Below, piece by piece: positions 26,701-39,091 of a stretch of 64,000 nucleotides of DNA. The notes under the pieces are model-generated. The model did not search any database, had not been told where the DNA came from, and saw nothing but the letters and a program-made list of their open reading frames with translations. Where the stretch lies: NCBI GenBank assembly GCA_003344405.1, contig NOWV01000133.1, positions 1 to 64,000 on the forward strand, in the 5' to 3' direction. The first letter of the stretch is position 1. Every line of letters starts with the position of its first letter. The position numbers were made by a program, and so were the translations under genes. The stretch comes from Trichoplax sp. H2. Taxonomy: Eukaryota; Placozoa; Uniplacotomia; Trichoplacea.

Positions 26701-27486
26701 AGGTGAGCATAGTACCGTGCTGTATCATATTTCGATGAGATGCAGTCTTCATCATGCTCTAGTCAAAAGGGTATAGCAGTCAAAGATGCAGTCTTCATCA
26801 TTCTCTACTCAAAAGGGTATAGCAGTCAAAGATGCAGTCTTCATCATGCTCTAGTCAAAAGGGTATAGCAGTCAAAGATGCAGTCTTCATCATGCTCTAC
26901 TCAAAGGGTATGGCAGTCATCATCTCGGATGGTAATGTCTATCTCACCTATTTCTGATGAAATCGATGATGTTATCCAACGGATTGATAGGCCATTTATC
27001 AACCTGAGTTTGGAATCCAGAATGATAAATATCAAAGAGATTGGGATCACTTTTAAACATATGAAACGCTTCCAATCCTTTGATAGTATAGAGTTTCTCA
27101 TTGACCCAGCGAAATCTTCCAGCTTGTAGTCTCTGAGCAAACTTATTATTTCCTTGTGTTTGGTATTGACCTGAGCCAACCTTGGTGTCTTTGCTGGTTG
27201 CTTGTACATTAGATAGACCTACACCATTTGCATGCAACTTGTCCATCTCCGATCGCTTACTGTTGTCTGACAATTTGACCTGAACTGGTGTGGACTTTAA
27301 GGGATCGGTATACAGTGGACAAGCCTTGACCCTCTTTTCAACATTAGCAAGCATCTTCTTGTTCCTCTTATCCCTTATTCTCTTTCTGAAATGATTCCAT
27401 TGCTTGCCTGTTAATTTCTTGAATAGTTGGAATTCTGCATAGGAATAGCGATTTTCATCACCCCGACGGTGATTTAAGGATAGCAT
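23760..27486 (-). CDS. RRP8: RRP8-like nucleolar rRNA methyltransferase
   Basis: Exons (minus): 27486-26948, 25032-24903, 24658-24552, 24468-24372 and, tentatively, 23837-23760; 951 nt, 316 aa. After a basic N-terminal region rich in Lys/Arg come the RRP8 signature stretch [12 protein letters not shown] and [15 protein letters not shown], the S-adenosylmethionine motif [11 protein letters not shown] (187-197), the acidic loop ACDMAN, then FCLALMGTN and [16 protein letters not shown]. These align in order with human RRP8 (nucleomethylin), which makes m1A in large-subunit rRNA and takes part in rDNA silencing. The ATG at 27486 is the first in frame after a stop and no acceptor intervenes; the N-terminus is shorter than in vertebrates. 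The last exon is chosen by phase, a YAFIDFQ stretch where human has FFLFDFQ, and a nearby AATAAA; it is less certain. The first intron holds two kinds of tandem repeat. The gene is divergent from the GnT-II-like gene. Confidence 0.9.
25991..26697. repeat. 351 bp tandem duplication in RRP8 intron 1
   Basis: Two nearly identical copies lie head to tail, about 25991-26341 and 26342-26697, offset 351 bp. They share CTTTTGACTTGGT, GTCTGGCCC, AACTGTCGGTAATTTCAAG and GATCAATATCTTTTAG, with scattered substitutions and a few indels. The high identity implies a recent event. There is no sign of terminal inverted repeats or of a transposase. Confidence 0.9.
26739..26919. repeat. 46 bp minisatellite, four units
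   Basis: Units start at 26739, 26785, 26831 and 26877, exactly 46 bp apart, each opening GATGCAGTCTTCATCAT and closing GGTATAGCAGTCAAA; the last is shortened and changed at its end. There is no spacer between units, so it is not a CRISPR-like array. It ends about 30 bp from the splice donor of RRP8 exon 1. Confidence 0.93.
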
Positions 27487-28000
27487 TGGCAATGGAGGGA
27501 TTTGCAGACGATAGCGTTATTCGCTTCTTCTGCAGATTTCCTGTGCTCAATATCAAGGCAAATTTTGTACACAACCCGATCAGCTGGAAGAGAAATTCTC
27601 TTCTACTGTAAGTCGGTATAGTTGCTATAGACATGTCGCGAAATTCAGGTACAGTACAGCGTACAGTACAGTACTGTACGCTCTACACGCCTAGTACTGT
27701 AGTGTACAGTACTCGATCCAAATTGTACCGCCCCCCCCCCTTTGGACAGGAGTGACAATGGTTATGCACGAAGTATCGTTTGGAATGGCGTCATCTCTGC
27801 CTCTTGACCCTTGACTGCAGTCAGTCAGCTACAGCACGTTTGATCTGCCAAGTGACGTGCCAGCGTTGCAAATCCTAATTGCAATGCAGTGCAGCCCAGT
27901 AGTATTTTGTGGATGGATTACTCAATGTAATAAGATGAATCAATCTCTGTGCCTTCGTTATGTTTGAAGTATAGTCCGATTTGAGTCAGGCTTACATCCA
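27487..28000. promoter_or_regulatory. RRP8 side of the divergent promoter region
   Basis: This segment should contain the RRP8 promoter (minus strand). It holds a perfect 8 bp inverted repeat with a one-base centre (GAAGAGAA/TTCTCTTC, 27587-27603), a cluster of TACAGTAC words at about 27649-27713, and a run of C at about 27731-27740. No TATA box was found. The role is inferred from position. Confidence 0.4.
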
Positions 28001-28855
28001 ACTTCCAGAAGAACTTGGACAATTTGGTTCTGCTGTACAGTGTACAAGTGTACAGTATACAGTAGTGTATACTGTATACACTCGTGTACTCGTCCGCCGC
28101 AAACGATGATCCATTTAGACTGCTATAATCCTATTTCTGGCGTACAGCCTACTGTAGCTAACTGAAGTTGAGTGATTGCGCAATACCTTATTACAGTCAC
28201 AGTACTTTCCGTTATACGGTACTGTAGTGTACAGTGTACTGTACACTGCACAGTACTGTACTGTATGGTACTGTATGGTACTGTGTACAGTACAGTGACC
28301 ACAGCGGCTCACCATTGAAGCCATCGCATTGCCATTGATGATTGGCTGAGTGTCTGCATTTCTCAGACAGTCGTGTCAATTCTCAGGGAAACGAACCAAC
28401 GCCACGACGTCCAACATAGGTGAATGACGCTTCCAAAGCGTCAAGGAAGTTGATTGCAACGCGTCCATTGAAATCAACGCAACTTCCAGAAGAACTTGGA
28501 CAATTTGTTTATGCTGCACAAACGATGATCCATTTAGACTGCTATAATCCTATTTCTGGCGTACAGCCTACTGTAGTCAGCTGAAGTTGAATGATTGCGC
28601 AATACCTTGTTACAGTACAGTACTCTCCGTTATACAGTACTGTACACTGTACAGTGACCTAGACCTTGAGTGACCACAGCGGCTTACCATTGACGCCTTC
28701 GCATTGCCATTGATGATTGGCTGAGTGTCTGCATTTCTCAGACAGTCGTGTCAATTCTCAGGGAAACGAACCAACGCCACGACGTCCAACATAGGTGAAT
28801 GACGCTTCTAAAGCGTCAAGGAAGTTGATTTCAACGCGTCCATTGAAATCAACGC
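28001..28855. repeat. 480/374 bp tandem duplication with palindromic arrays
   Basis: Copy 1 is 28001-28480 and copy 2 is 28482-28855. Both open with ACTTCCAGAAGAACTTGGAC and end with CATTGAAATCAACGC. The outer parts are nearly identical; the length difference comes from the TACAGTAC-type arrays in the middle (28030-28090 and 28205-28300 in copy 1, 28610-28655 in copy 2). The distal 150 bp of each copy carries small hairpins: GTCTG/CAGAC, GACGCT/AGCGTC and, in copy 2, GTTGATTT (28824-28831) with AAATCAAC (28846-28853). Each copy also has an inverted CCAAT box (28341-28345 and 28716-28720). The second copy ends 166 bp before the GnT-II-like ATG. Confidence 0.9.
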
Positions 28856-29021
28856 TACTGTCGTCAGTCTTGTGTCGCAAAGAAATGATTCCAATTTTGG
28901 GGGCACCCAGGTTGCCGCCACCTTGAATCCAATTTGAAAGCAAAAATTGGACTGTTGAGCATGGAATAATTCCAATCATTCCGTGGTAGGCATTGGTACC
29001 AAATTGATACAGTCAGCGCAG

Positions 29022-32000
29022 ATGGCTCGGTATACTTGTCATCAATTTTACATTCTTTTCCAACTATGTCTAGTATTGATTTTGATACAGTGGACAATCC
29101 ATCATGTCAATTATGCCAGTGATCGTTTATACCAACGCCGTAATGGCGCGTTCAAGCTGCATTCCCTACAGCAGTCAGTCCAAGTTGAAAAGGCGAACCA
29201 TAGGATCAGAAAATTAAGTAATAATAGTCGTCAATCAGTCAATTTAATCACCATCGAAAGTGCTAGACGTAGTAACCGTGATATCTTTCCTGTCAAGTCT
29301 TATTTTATACCAATGGTGATTTTTTCATCATTTCGGCTCCATTATATCACTCAATTATTACAATCATTAAAAGTGGCTGCTATGACTGCTAATTTAGATG
29401 GTGCAAGCCCTTGCTTATTTGTATTACATCGGAATAAGGATGTTTCACAACAGCATATCCGTGATATGCAACGACTGTTGAATACCATTCAATTTTGTAA
29501 GGTGTACCAGTGGAGAGTGCATGCTCCTAATCAAGGCAAAAGGACAGCTTCGTCCTTTAAAGCTGTCTGGTTTGATGCTGTTAAAAGAGCCTTTGAAAGC
29601 CAAAGTAAGTTCGAAATTAAAATACTGTAGTATGAATCCTGCGCTATGACCAAGTCGCGTAGCTCGTATTTCTTCTTCACAACGTAATAACTGGTAGTAG
29701 TAGATCAAGTTGTAATTCATATCAATTAGCATTGAATGGATCAAGGCCCATCATATTTTCTTTATGATTAACCAAAATGAGTACTAGTCTGGTTTTGTTA
29801 CTTATTTTCTGTTCTGTTGTCCATGATTATTATAATAATATTAATGATATGGAACACACGTTTGCGGCATACAACCTATCAAATGGACTGTATACAGTAT
29901 GTTATGGCCAATCCTAGAACATCAACTCGACTATTTCTTTATACTTACTTTTCATTAGAATAAAGTCTGTTCTACAGCATTCTTATGGACAGACTGAATG
30001 GAGTTGACAAAATCTACTAATCGCTTACCTTGACTACTATTGGTACTCAAGATACGAAAATGACTCTTCTAATTTACTCACCACCGTAATACAGAATAGT
30101 ATACTATTATACTGGTGCTGTCTTCTTATTGATAGTGTACATAAAGTGTTTGTAAATGATTATTTTTTCAAAACTTAATCAATCAATCATCATAATGCAG
30201 AATACTAATCTACTATACAGTACTCTTATTAGCAGACTTCATGGAAATGATAGAAATCTATCAATAGCTATCGTAGTACTCTTTGGACTCTAGATATTTC
30301 GTAAATGACTATTTCTTCAAACTTAATAATCACCATAAAATACAGAATACCATTCTAGTATACCGTAAAGTATTATTATTAGCAGACATGCTAGAGAGGA
30401 CACAATCTACTAATTACTCACGTACTACTAATTGTACTCAAAATAGATACTGGAATGATCTAGTTTACGTTTATGCATGCATATTCAGTTACTGACAGTA
30501 GAATACAGCCGTTTTGATCACCTTTACTTTCTACGCTCTGATAGGACTTTCTATGTCAGTAATGTCATCTTCAGCTGATTTGAAGCTGACTTGAATGGTA
30601 TCCTCAACTATATCAACTCGTATACCTTATGTGCGTTAACTCTATAATAAACTATAAATGATTGCTAGTAGAACAAAGATACTGTGTATGGAAGGTACCC
30701 TCTTGCTATTGATCCAACCTAATGATGCCTTTTAACTGGAACGAGTCAATTTTCATTTATCAACATTTTTCCATAATTGAATGTGATTTATCAATCAATT
30801 GATCTGCTATATACAATTTATTACTAGTATGGTATTTTAGTGCCTCAAGTTCGAATATACTAATTAAACTATAATAATTCATATCAATCGAGATGCCAAT
30901 TGCAATAGTACTCAGAATACTAATAGCTTATTCAATTATAATTTGTTCCAACAATTTTGATACTCTTAGTACCCATAATAGACGTTATATTATGCTAGGC
31001 CAAATATTACTTGATAATTCAGAATGTTGTCTTTTGTAACAAGATAGCTGGAAAGAATTTTTAAAGTATTCAACATAGATTACGTATTAAGCAACTGCTA
31101 TGAATTATGAATTTTAAATTTGAGTGGTAGATGCAACTGTATTTGCTTTTATTGGATTGAATATATTACAACCGATTCGTTTCCAGTAGTTAAATAATGT
31201 CGCTATTTGCTCGGGATTAGAATAGCGGCTATATTCAGACACTGTTAAAATTTGCGATTAATTGAACACTATTTCCTAATAGATAAAATAATAGGTTAAT
31301 TTTCTACTTTATAGTATCCTTATTATGATGTATTACAATTCTATAGTATCGCCATGATATACAGTAAATATTTTAACAGACAATGAAGAACTGATATAGC
31401 TTTGCTGTAATGCGTAAAATTAGTTACAACAACCAATATAGCCTCTTTCACTCGTAACTTTCTGTGATCCTCCAAATTTCGAAGACTATACGTTTATCAG
31501 AGATGAATGAGTAAAATCGATAAATTTTATAATGAGTTTCATAGTAATGCAACAGTTGAACTGCTAGTATTTAATCATCTATCTAGTTTCTCATATTTAG
31601 CAGTACATGAATATTAATCTAAATTCCTAGAGCCGTTACAGCAATTAGAGAACAAGCGTGAAATTACGACGTGATATTCATTGAAATGTAATTTCCGGCA
31701 TATGCATACTAGTACAAGTTCACATACTACTGATGTAACTATGGATCAGGGGATACTGGATCCATTATGTATTCCTGTACATGATAACAACGGATAGAAC
31801 ATTTCATTTTGTGAAATTAATTTCGCAATCTGTCCTAATCGATCATTTGCAATTACTATATAATGGTAATGTTGCTTCAAAATTTACTTTAATAATAGTG
31901 AATGAAGACAAACAACCGCATATGTATTTAATGTAGTATCCAACCAATCATCCCGTAACCACAATGTATAATCTGTAAACTATGAGTGATATTGATTGAT

Positions 32001-32940
32001 AATAAATTTAGCAGTAATTCATGCACATCTTTTCGACATGTAACACCTAGCTTTTATCTTTGCATAATTTGTAACTTTAACCCATGATTTTTACGATTTT
32101 TATGATTTAATGTTGACGTTGCCTGTAACGTTAGCAAAAAGTATACCTTTATGAACAACTTTACTGTAGGTCACAACACTAGCTAGTGCTATTTACAGGA
32201 CGCACAAGTACAATTATAGTAATGTTATTTTTTCATAACTTTTAGAGTTTGCTACTAGTACATCATCGTATGAAGATGATATCATCTTTTTGGAAGACGA
32301 CATTATCTTATCGCCGGATGCGTTAAAAGTCTTCAGATATGGTATTTATCAGAAAAATCGGCATAATAGCGTGATTGCTGTTGCATTAGGAGGTTGGTCG
32401 GGTGAGAACGTTATTAATGCACATCCTGATACATTTATCGTGCGCCGTTCATTCCATTTTCCTTCTATGGCATATGCGTTTAATGTGTCAACTTGGAAAA
32501 TCATCAAGTCCTCTAAATTCTTAAAGCATCGCAATAGAGATTGGTCAGAAGCTTTAGGCGATATCGTTAATAGACGATTGGGTTGGGTGCCTTATTTTAT
32601 TGTACCTACACTTGGCCGTATTTGGCATATTGGTTCTCAAGGTTTAGGTTTAAGAGGAGATTCATCTATGAGGCGCCATGTTGAATTACGCGCTCATTGG
32701 ACTAAGGCGCCACGATTAATTAATTTCCACAGTGCAAAAGTAAATAAAGGTTACAGAGATCTATTTGGTTTTTATTGTGGTCAATTTATTCTAAAGTCAT
32801 CGTTATGTCCAAGATCATATATTCGATTTCCTCCCGGCAGAAGGTTTGATATTATTTGCATAGATGCAGGGAATGGTCCGGAACCTTGCTTGCGGAAATA
32901 TCCGTATCTTGAAAGAGATTTTACTAATTGGATTCATTAA
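29022..32940 (+). CDS. GnT-II (MGAT2)-like Golgi N-acetylglucosaminyltransferase
   Basis: Exons 29022-29604 and 32246-32940 (GTAAGT donor, CTTTTAG acceptor, phase 1) give 425 aa, close to human MGAT2 (447). Residues about 9-24 form a hydrophobic signal anchor after a short cytoplasmic tail (type II membrane topology). The lumenal part has PMVIFSSFRLHYITQLLQSL, matching the start of the GnT-I/II fold, then FLEDD (209-213) in the place of the metal/UDP-binding EED motif, and HFPSMAYAFN and VPTLGRIWHIG in the order seen in MGAT2. The family adds beta-1,2-GlcNAc to the alpha-1,6 mannose arm in complex N-glycan synthesis. Identity to MGAT2 is clearly partial and some cysteines expected from vertebrate enzymes are not aligned, so it may be a divergent GT13/GT16-type enzyme with another acceptor. 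The 2.6 kb intron contains degenerate repeats near 30.15-30.4 kb. Confidence 0.8.
30150..30400. repeat. Degenerate tandem repeat in GnT-II-like intron
   Basis: Two diverged copies about 150 bp apart (about 30150-30245 and 30300-30395) share GTAAATGA, TTCAAA, CTTAAT, a CATAA-CAGAATAC stretch and ATTAGCAGAC. A weaker third relative may lie near 30070-30130. Noncoding. Confidence 0.55.
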
Positions 32941-35242
32941 TTTGAAATGCATCGGCTTAAGCTTTGGTTGCATAATGGATTGCTACAATTCGCCCCATTA
33001 TAACACGATATTTATTTATCTTTACAATCTTATAAAGATTGTGAAGCGACCTTCATTGAAATCAAGATTTTATTTTGCGATTCATCCATAATCCGGTCCT
33101 AAAGTTAAATTTCGATAATAGTACAATAATCCCAAAATATCGAAAATCGAAATAAGATTTACAAGAGCATTTTATGAATGTTTTAATGTTATTATACTTG
33201 ACACTAAAGCATATATCTTGTAAAAAATTGATTCATCTGTTACTATGAACAACTTAATGTATTAACACCTGCAGCTAACCGATGGCAACAAAGACTTCAT
33301 TGAATATCAGTTGCATGACATGCCTATATATCCTGTCGTAAATTATTTAAATTTTAATTAGTTAAACAAATTAGTTATGCTGTATATGTTGCATCAATGG
33401 CATTCAGACTTTAAATATTGATTGAAGAACTGAGCGAGGCTTTCATAAGTTGGACTAGTATTCTGTTGATATATTTAATATGCTTAATTTTGATATATTT
33501 TAACTAATTAATTGCTGAAATATCTTTGTTATACCTAAATATATCCGAATTTACAAATCATTTCTGGTAGAAAATATGATCTAAAAATTGTACTAATTAA
33601 AATGAGCATAAGTTAACCGTCAATAATATAATCTATGCAGTAATATGACAATGTATTGTACCATAGACTACTAGAAGAAACATAGTAGTCTATGAGTGTG
33701 CATGCAGTGATATAAAACTTTATAATCCAGTATTTCTATAAAATTTTGTTAGTTAATACCGACTTATACCAAAAACTTTTCATTAATAAATATATTCAAG
33801 GTATAACAACCTTTACGTGCTTTTCTAATTTAATTTATCAACCAAAAAAATAACAGAGTAAACGTAATGCATAAGTGGATTATTTATGCCATTTTTGACA
33901 GTTTTCTTACTAGTAACAGTTATCTGGTTTGAAGAGAGGATGAAGACGCATCGACTCCATTGCCTAACGATGATCTATTAATCCTAGCTTAAAATATTTT
34001 AGTTCAAAAACAAACGATTACGTTCGGTAAACAATATACAGTACTTTTGTACTTTATGAAAATCGGTACGTCAATGCGAATGCACACTGTAATACACTAC
34101 CATACTGGTTAATCTTTTCTCCTTTTCAACTTATTTAATTTATAGATAAACAACCCAATAAATATGCTACTGTACGTACAGGATTTCAAGAAATCTATCG
34201 TTAAGTCATTTCAAATATCGTCCAGTAACACTAAATCTTGCGCTGAGAACTGCATAGAAATTGAGATTACTGTTTGGTGTTAAAATTTTAATATCATGTA
34301 ATGGTAGCTTAAATTGTAATACTAGTACATTTCTTGCACGTCATCGTGGTCTCCAATTTCCTTTTATGTTATTTTGTTTTAATTTGATATCGAAAAATCA
34401 ATATGTAACAATAAGCAATTGCAATTTAAAGAATTACTTATTTAATATTTTTCGGTTATATATTAGGTTATCTATACATAAATTGGATGTTCATATTGAC
34501 AATTTCTGGTCTACAATAGTTTGCGGATAATCATTTATCCAGTCTTCAATCTGCTACGTTAATTATTTATGTCATTAAGCAATAGCTTTAAATAATGAAG
34601 AGCCAAGCTAATGCCATAATTTTATAATGAACTTCGCCCCGCTGTAACTTAACCACAAAAGGAATAACTAATGAGATTATTTAACTTTAACCCACATATA
34701 ATAAGGCATAATCAATACAGAGTTGCTAATGCAAGCTTTTGATTGTTTACGATCAAGCTAAAGAAACTTTCGCTAAAATTTTGAAATTAGAGTGAGTATA
34801 AATAAATAAGACAAGGTTTACATCATTTCAAAACATCATTATATGGTTGCCTCTCATCAATTTTATAAATTGATAATCCAGGTATCCGTTTTTTTCTGTC
34901 AAAAAGGCTTAACAAATAATTAAAATACAATACACCGAATGCAAAGTGATCTGCACGTATACTAATTAAATGACGGTGGAAATCATCTAATTGCATACAA
35001 CAGACGCTATTTTAAATAATTATAGTATATTTACATAGTAGGTTTAATAAAATTTTACTATTCATAGCATACATACAATCTAGAGCTGCAACACTGGATT
35101 TAATTACATATCACAATCTTCATTAAATTTTAATATTACTGTGTCATCATATCCAATTATTCTCATTAATTAATCGCGTCAATCAATTACGTATGATAAT
35201 TCATTCATGATTTTGAGAACAATGCTTGCGGTTACCAGTATG
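32941..35242. other. Intergenic region before the astacin genes
   Basis: AT-rich, with no exon recognised. The only structure I see is a perfect 11 bp inverted repeat, CATAGACTACT (33662-33672) and AGTAGTCTATG (33684-33694), with an 11-base loop. Short open frames here match nothing I know. Confidence 0.45.
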
Positions 35243-35255
35243 TATATATAAATAG
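35243..35255 (+). promoter_or_regulatory. TATA-like box of astacin gene 1
   Basis: TATATATAAATAG lies 117 bp before the start codon of the first astacin gene, a plausible TATA box with a leader of roughly 90 nt. Confidence 0.4.
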
Positions 35256-35371
35256 CCTAGGTTCAATTTAGAATTCCGAATTGGTCGATAGATCATCTTC
35301 CAAACTGGGTAGTTATTTATCTAAGTAATTGACTATAAAGCAATATTCACCACAGCATTTACCTAGAGAAA

Positions 35372-38300
35372 ATGATGTTGAAAAGATCATCTTTGCGGGT
35401 ATTACTTGTGATTGTCCTTGCCGTTGTAGTTTTGACATGGCAAGATGGCGTAGAAGCAAGAACTGGTCCTAGACCACATCGAAAACTAAGTAACATTTTA
35501 AGCAAAACCAGTCATCATTCATGGATGACCTCCAACAGCTTCGGAACCAAAGTCCTCAATCGCTATTTGAACTACTTTGATGATATATTGAAAGCTAAAT
35601 GCATCACACAAAAAGGAACCAAATTTCGCTTCAGTAAACGATGGTATGATTTTTTTCGACGATTTTGGCGTTTACGCAAGAGAAGACAATTCAAATTCTT
35701 CCCTCATACAAAATTCAGTACAAACGAGAAATTTCGCAATCGAACGTTCGATAATTTCTGTTACGGCTCTTTACTCGATTTAAGTAACGCAGAATTCATT
35801 TATTCCAAGATCGATGCTGGCAATAAAAGTAAATAAAATAAGTTACTACTATCCACTGCTTTACATTGCTATTGAGAGTTCTTTGATAGAATAAAGCTAT
35901 TTGCATAAAATGAGTGATTGCTTGATCTTGGGCTAGCTTAATTCTCAATTCGTGAGGTAGTAAAATAAATAATATCACGGATTATTGCGTTGCAATATGT
36001 CAAATATAATGCGAATAACTCTTAATTTTTTAAATTCTACCTTATTTTTTTAGAACGCGGCCGAAAGATTAAATACTCCTTATGGGAAGGTGACATTTTA
36101 ATACCTGATACAACTATGGATGCATTCTTAGAGATCGTAAAGAAAAATTCAAGTAAATCCGGCACTCGAGCAGATTTTGATATACAAACTGGAATAAGTG
36201 GCTCTTTGTGGACTGATAATATAGTCCCGTATCAGTTTGCTTCTGGCTATTGTAAGTATCATATTATCATCATTTCAAGTCGATTGGATGTACTAATAAT
36301 AATTCTGATACTATCACAAATCTTTAACAGCCCAAACTGATCAGCAAAATGTTAAAGCAGCAATGCAACGTGTGGAATCTCAAACTTGCGTCAAATTCGT
36401 TCCTAGAACCACAGAAATCAACCATATTGTGATCAACGCACTGACAGGGTAAGCTTAAAGTTATCCGTCAATAGATATTACAGAATTAATATAATTATGG
36501 ATAACATAAGTATATATTCACTCTATTTGACCATCTTTACAGCTGTTCATCGCTTATTGGAATGCATTCAGGAGCTCAAACTTTGTCCCTTGATAATTAT
36601 TGCGCATCTCAACCGGGCATCATCGAACACGAATTGGCTCATACTTTAGGAATGCACCATACGCATTCCAGAGTCGATCGCGACGATTACGTCGCTGTTA
36701 ATTTCAGCAATATTAGTCCAAGTTAGTACATGAAATAGTTAACCTTCGTCTTGTATAATATTATTTTAAATGACTGTATCATAATTATATCAATAACCTG
36801 TGTTTACGCGTGTGCCGGCATAAAATCTTAATCACATGTTTTACGAGGAAAGACCAGAATTAATATCATAATGAATAACATGCCATATTCTAACGTAGAG
36901 TTCAAGAGATTTTATTATCGTGACATCTAAAACTATAAGTAAAGAACTGAATTTACATCATAATAAAGAAGATAATATAATCAAGTATTGAGTACTATAA
37001 TGAGACATTTTCATCCTATTTTGATATAGTGTCTTTTTTTCATGAAGAAACAAAACGATGATTACTCGCTTAATCATATAATCTCAACTCTCCTATATTT
37101 TCTTTGCACTCCTTAGAATTATTACACAATTTCAACATTTATCCTAATGTCCATTCGGATCCACTTAGCATCGAATATGATTACTTTTCGGTCATGCACT
37201 ATAGCGAGAGCGACCATGCCATAGATGACGATATACCTGTAATTGATCCACATGTTGAACAAGCAAGCATCGGACAACGTGATGGTAGCAGTTACTTAGA
37301 TTATGTCACGATTAATCAAATGTATGATTGCTACGGTAAGCAATATAATAGCTAAAAAATCGTATAGTTGATCACTTAAAATGACCTTAAATGATAGTAT
37401 AGAGGACATTTTATTTGTATTTGAGGACTCTAATAAATATTACTATAACTGTGTATCGTATTTGAGTCGATTCTACTCGACGGAGTAATTCTAGCAATTG
37501 ATGTTCTAAATCCAATTACAGTAGTAATATTGTTGCGATCAATAGATTTTAGTAAGACGATAAAGGTGGCATACTGGTGATGACATGATCTTTCTTAGGA
37601 TATCAGAAGCATTACAGATTGACCAATTCAACGTCATACAATTTTGATTTTAAATTTATATAAACATGTACTTGATGCTAATCATGATTTTAGACAACTG
37701 TAACTAAAGTTATAAGGATATACTTATATTCAAACTACAAAACACCTTTGTCAATTGATTGATTTACTTCCGTAAAGAAAAGAAAATCAAAATACAGTAT
37801 AGTTAGTTCGGATAGAAGTCTCTATCGACATGTTCAAGATACTAGTAGAACATTTTGGTATGATACTCCGCTTTTGTATACAGTTTCGACTCCTAAATAT
37901 AGTATATAATTACATGTATACTAGTATCATGGTTCTACCTAAAAGTCGAACTCTTATAGATAGCTGTTTCAAATACTATAATTACTGGTATATCTAAGCC
38001 TGTTCATTGGTCTGTCATTATAGACAAAACTCCTCATTACTGGCCTATGGATGAAATCGATGAAACGAATGGTTACATCTTGGGTAGCGATCTTATCTAT
38101 CCTCCTCCTGCTAGTACTCGAAGTTCTGAATATTTGTTAGGCCTAGATGTTGGTTATAAACTTAGTGCATTACGCGTTCGCGGTGCTGATTCCTTTGCCG
38201 ACATCGGCTCTTATCCAAATAAATGTGTGGTTGATCCTGAATTTTGCAGCAATGGCTTAACTGTAGCTTTCTGGTATAAGTTCGACACTGCAACATTACC

Positions 38301-39091
38301 AACGCCAACCTACTTGATATCAACCATGAACGAGAATTTACTTATTGATGCGGATCGCGGCTATGAAATAGTAGTCAATCGTGCCTTTAATGATAAACTC
38401 CTCTTTAGAATCTCTATTGTCCAACAAACAACTTGCTATATTGGATCAACTTTACCTTTCGGTGATTACATCAACGATAACTGGGGTCATTTTGCTTTCA
38501 CTTGGGATGCAACAATAGGTATGAAAGTAATTAAATTAAAAGAACGATTTTACATGACCGATTGGTAATCTATATAATAATTGTTACTATATGGACGAAT
38601 TTTGTGTCTCTATCAATAGGTGTTCAAATGTACGTCGATGGAGTTAGCCAAGGCTTTTCTGTCCCATGTGGAATTTTAGGTTCTTCATTTAGTGTTGACG
38701 AGAAAAATCCATCATTAATCATTGGAAAACCTGCTAGTTTACCTGATAATCAATATAATACTGACTTTTATATGGGTAAGATACAGTAATAGCTGCTTCG
38801 TTGATAAAAATATTACTGATTAATCATTTAGTTAATGTAAGGTCATCATGCAAAGATGAGATTTAAATAGTAAAGAATTCGTTTCAATGACTATTTTCTA
38901 TGCGGAGATTATTTTAATCTGTGTTTTGATGTATTTTAGATGATTTGGTAATATGGGAGAAATCCTTGAGTAGCAATGAAATTAATAGCATAAGAAATGG
39001 CGGTCCTTATCACGATATGCCGAGTAATGTCGGCAGCCTTGGCAGAAGAGAGATTGTTATAGGAACTGTGGCCGGTTACACGGAATTGTAA
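35372..39091 (+). CDS. Secreted astacin metalloprotease with C-terminal LamG-like domain (paralogue 1)
   Basis: Eight exons: 35372-35828, 36054-36251, 36331-36448, 36543-36721, 37117-37335, 38024-38518, 38620-38775, 38940-39091; 1974 nt, 657 aa. A signal peptide (about 1-29, leucine/valine core) is followed by a basic propeptide. Its WEGDI at 163-167 matches the astacin aspartate-switch motif that blocks the zinc. The catalytic domain has HELAHTLGMHH (287-297) with the three zinc histidines and Glu288, then SRVDRD, and the Met-turn SVMHY (342-346) with its zinc-side Tyr. The usual Glu after the third His is Thr. From about 391 a laminin-G/concanavalin-like domain begins (PHYWPMDEID, WGHFAFTWDA, MYVDGV, LIIGKP) and runs to the end. 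Introns around that domain are phase 1, as in shuffled modules. The family cleaves extracellular matrix or hatching and developmental substrates; the real substrate is unknown. An AATAAA overlaps the stop codon. Confidence 0.95.

Noticed and set aside
26739-26919. Possible CRISPR-like array
   Set aside because: The 46 bp units are directly adjacent with no spacers, inside a eukaryotic intron: a minisatellite.
28758-29097. Minus-strand open frames of 73 and 77 codons near the GnT-II-like start
   Set aside because: They overlap the tandem duplication and run antisense to GnT-II-like exon 1; the encoded sequence resembles nothing known.
29445-29744. 99-codon minus-strand open frame
   Set aside because: Antisense shadow of GnT-II-like exon 1 and its intron.
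34261-34530. 89-codon + strand open frame in intergenic DNA
   Set aside because: Low-complexity Ile/Leu/Asn/Phe composition expected from AT-rich noncoding DNA; no start context or family match.
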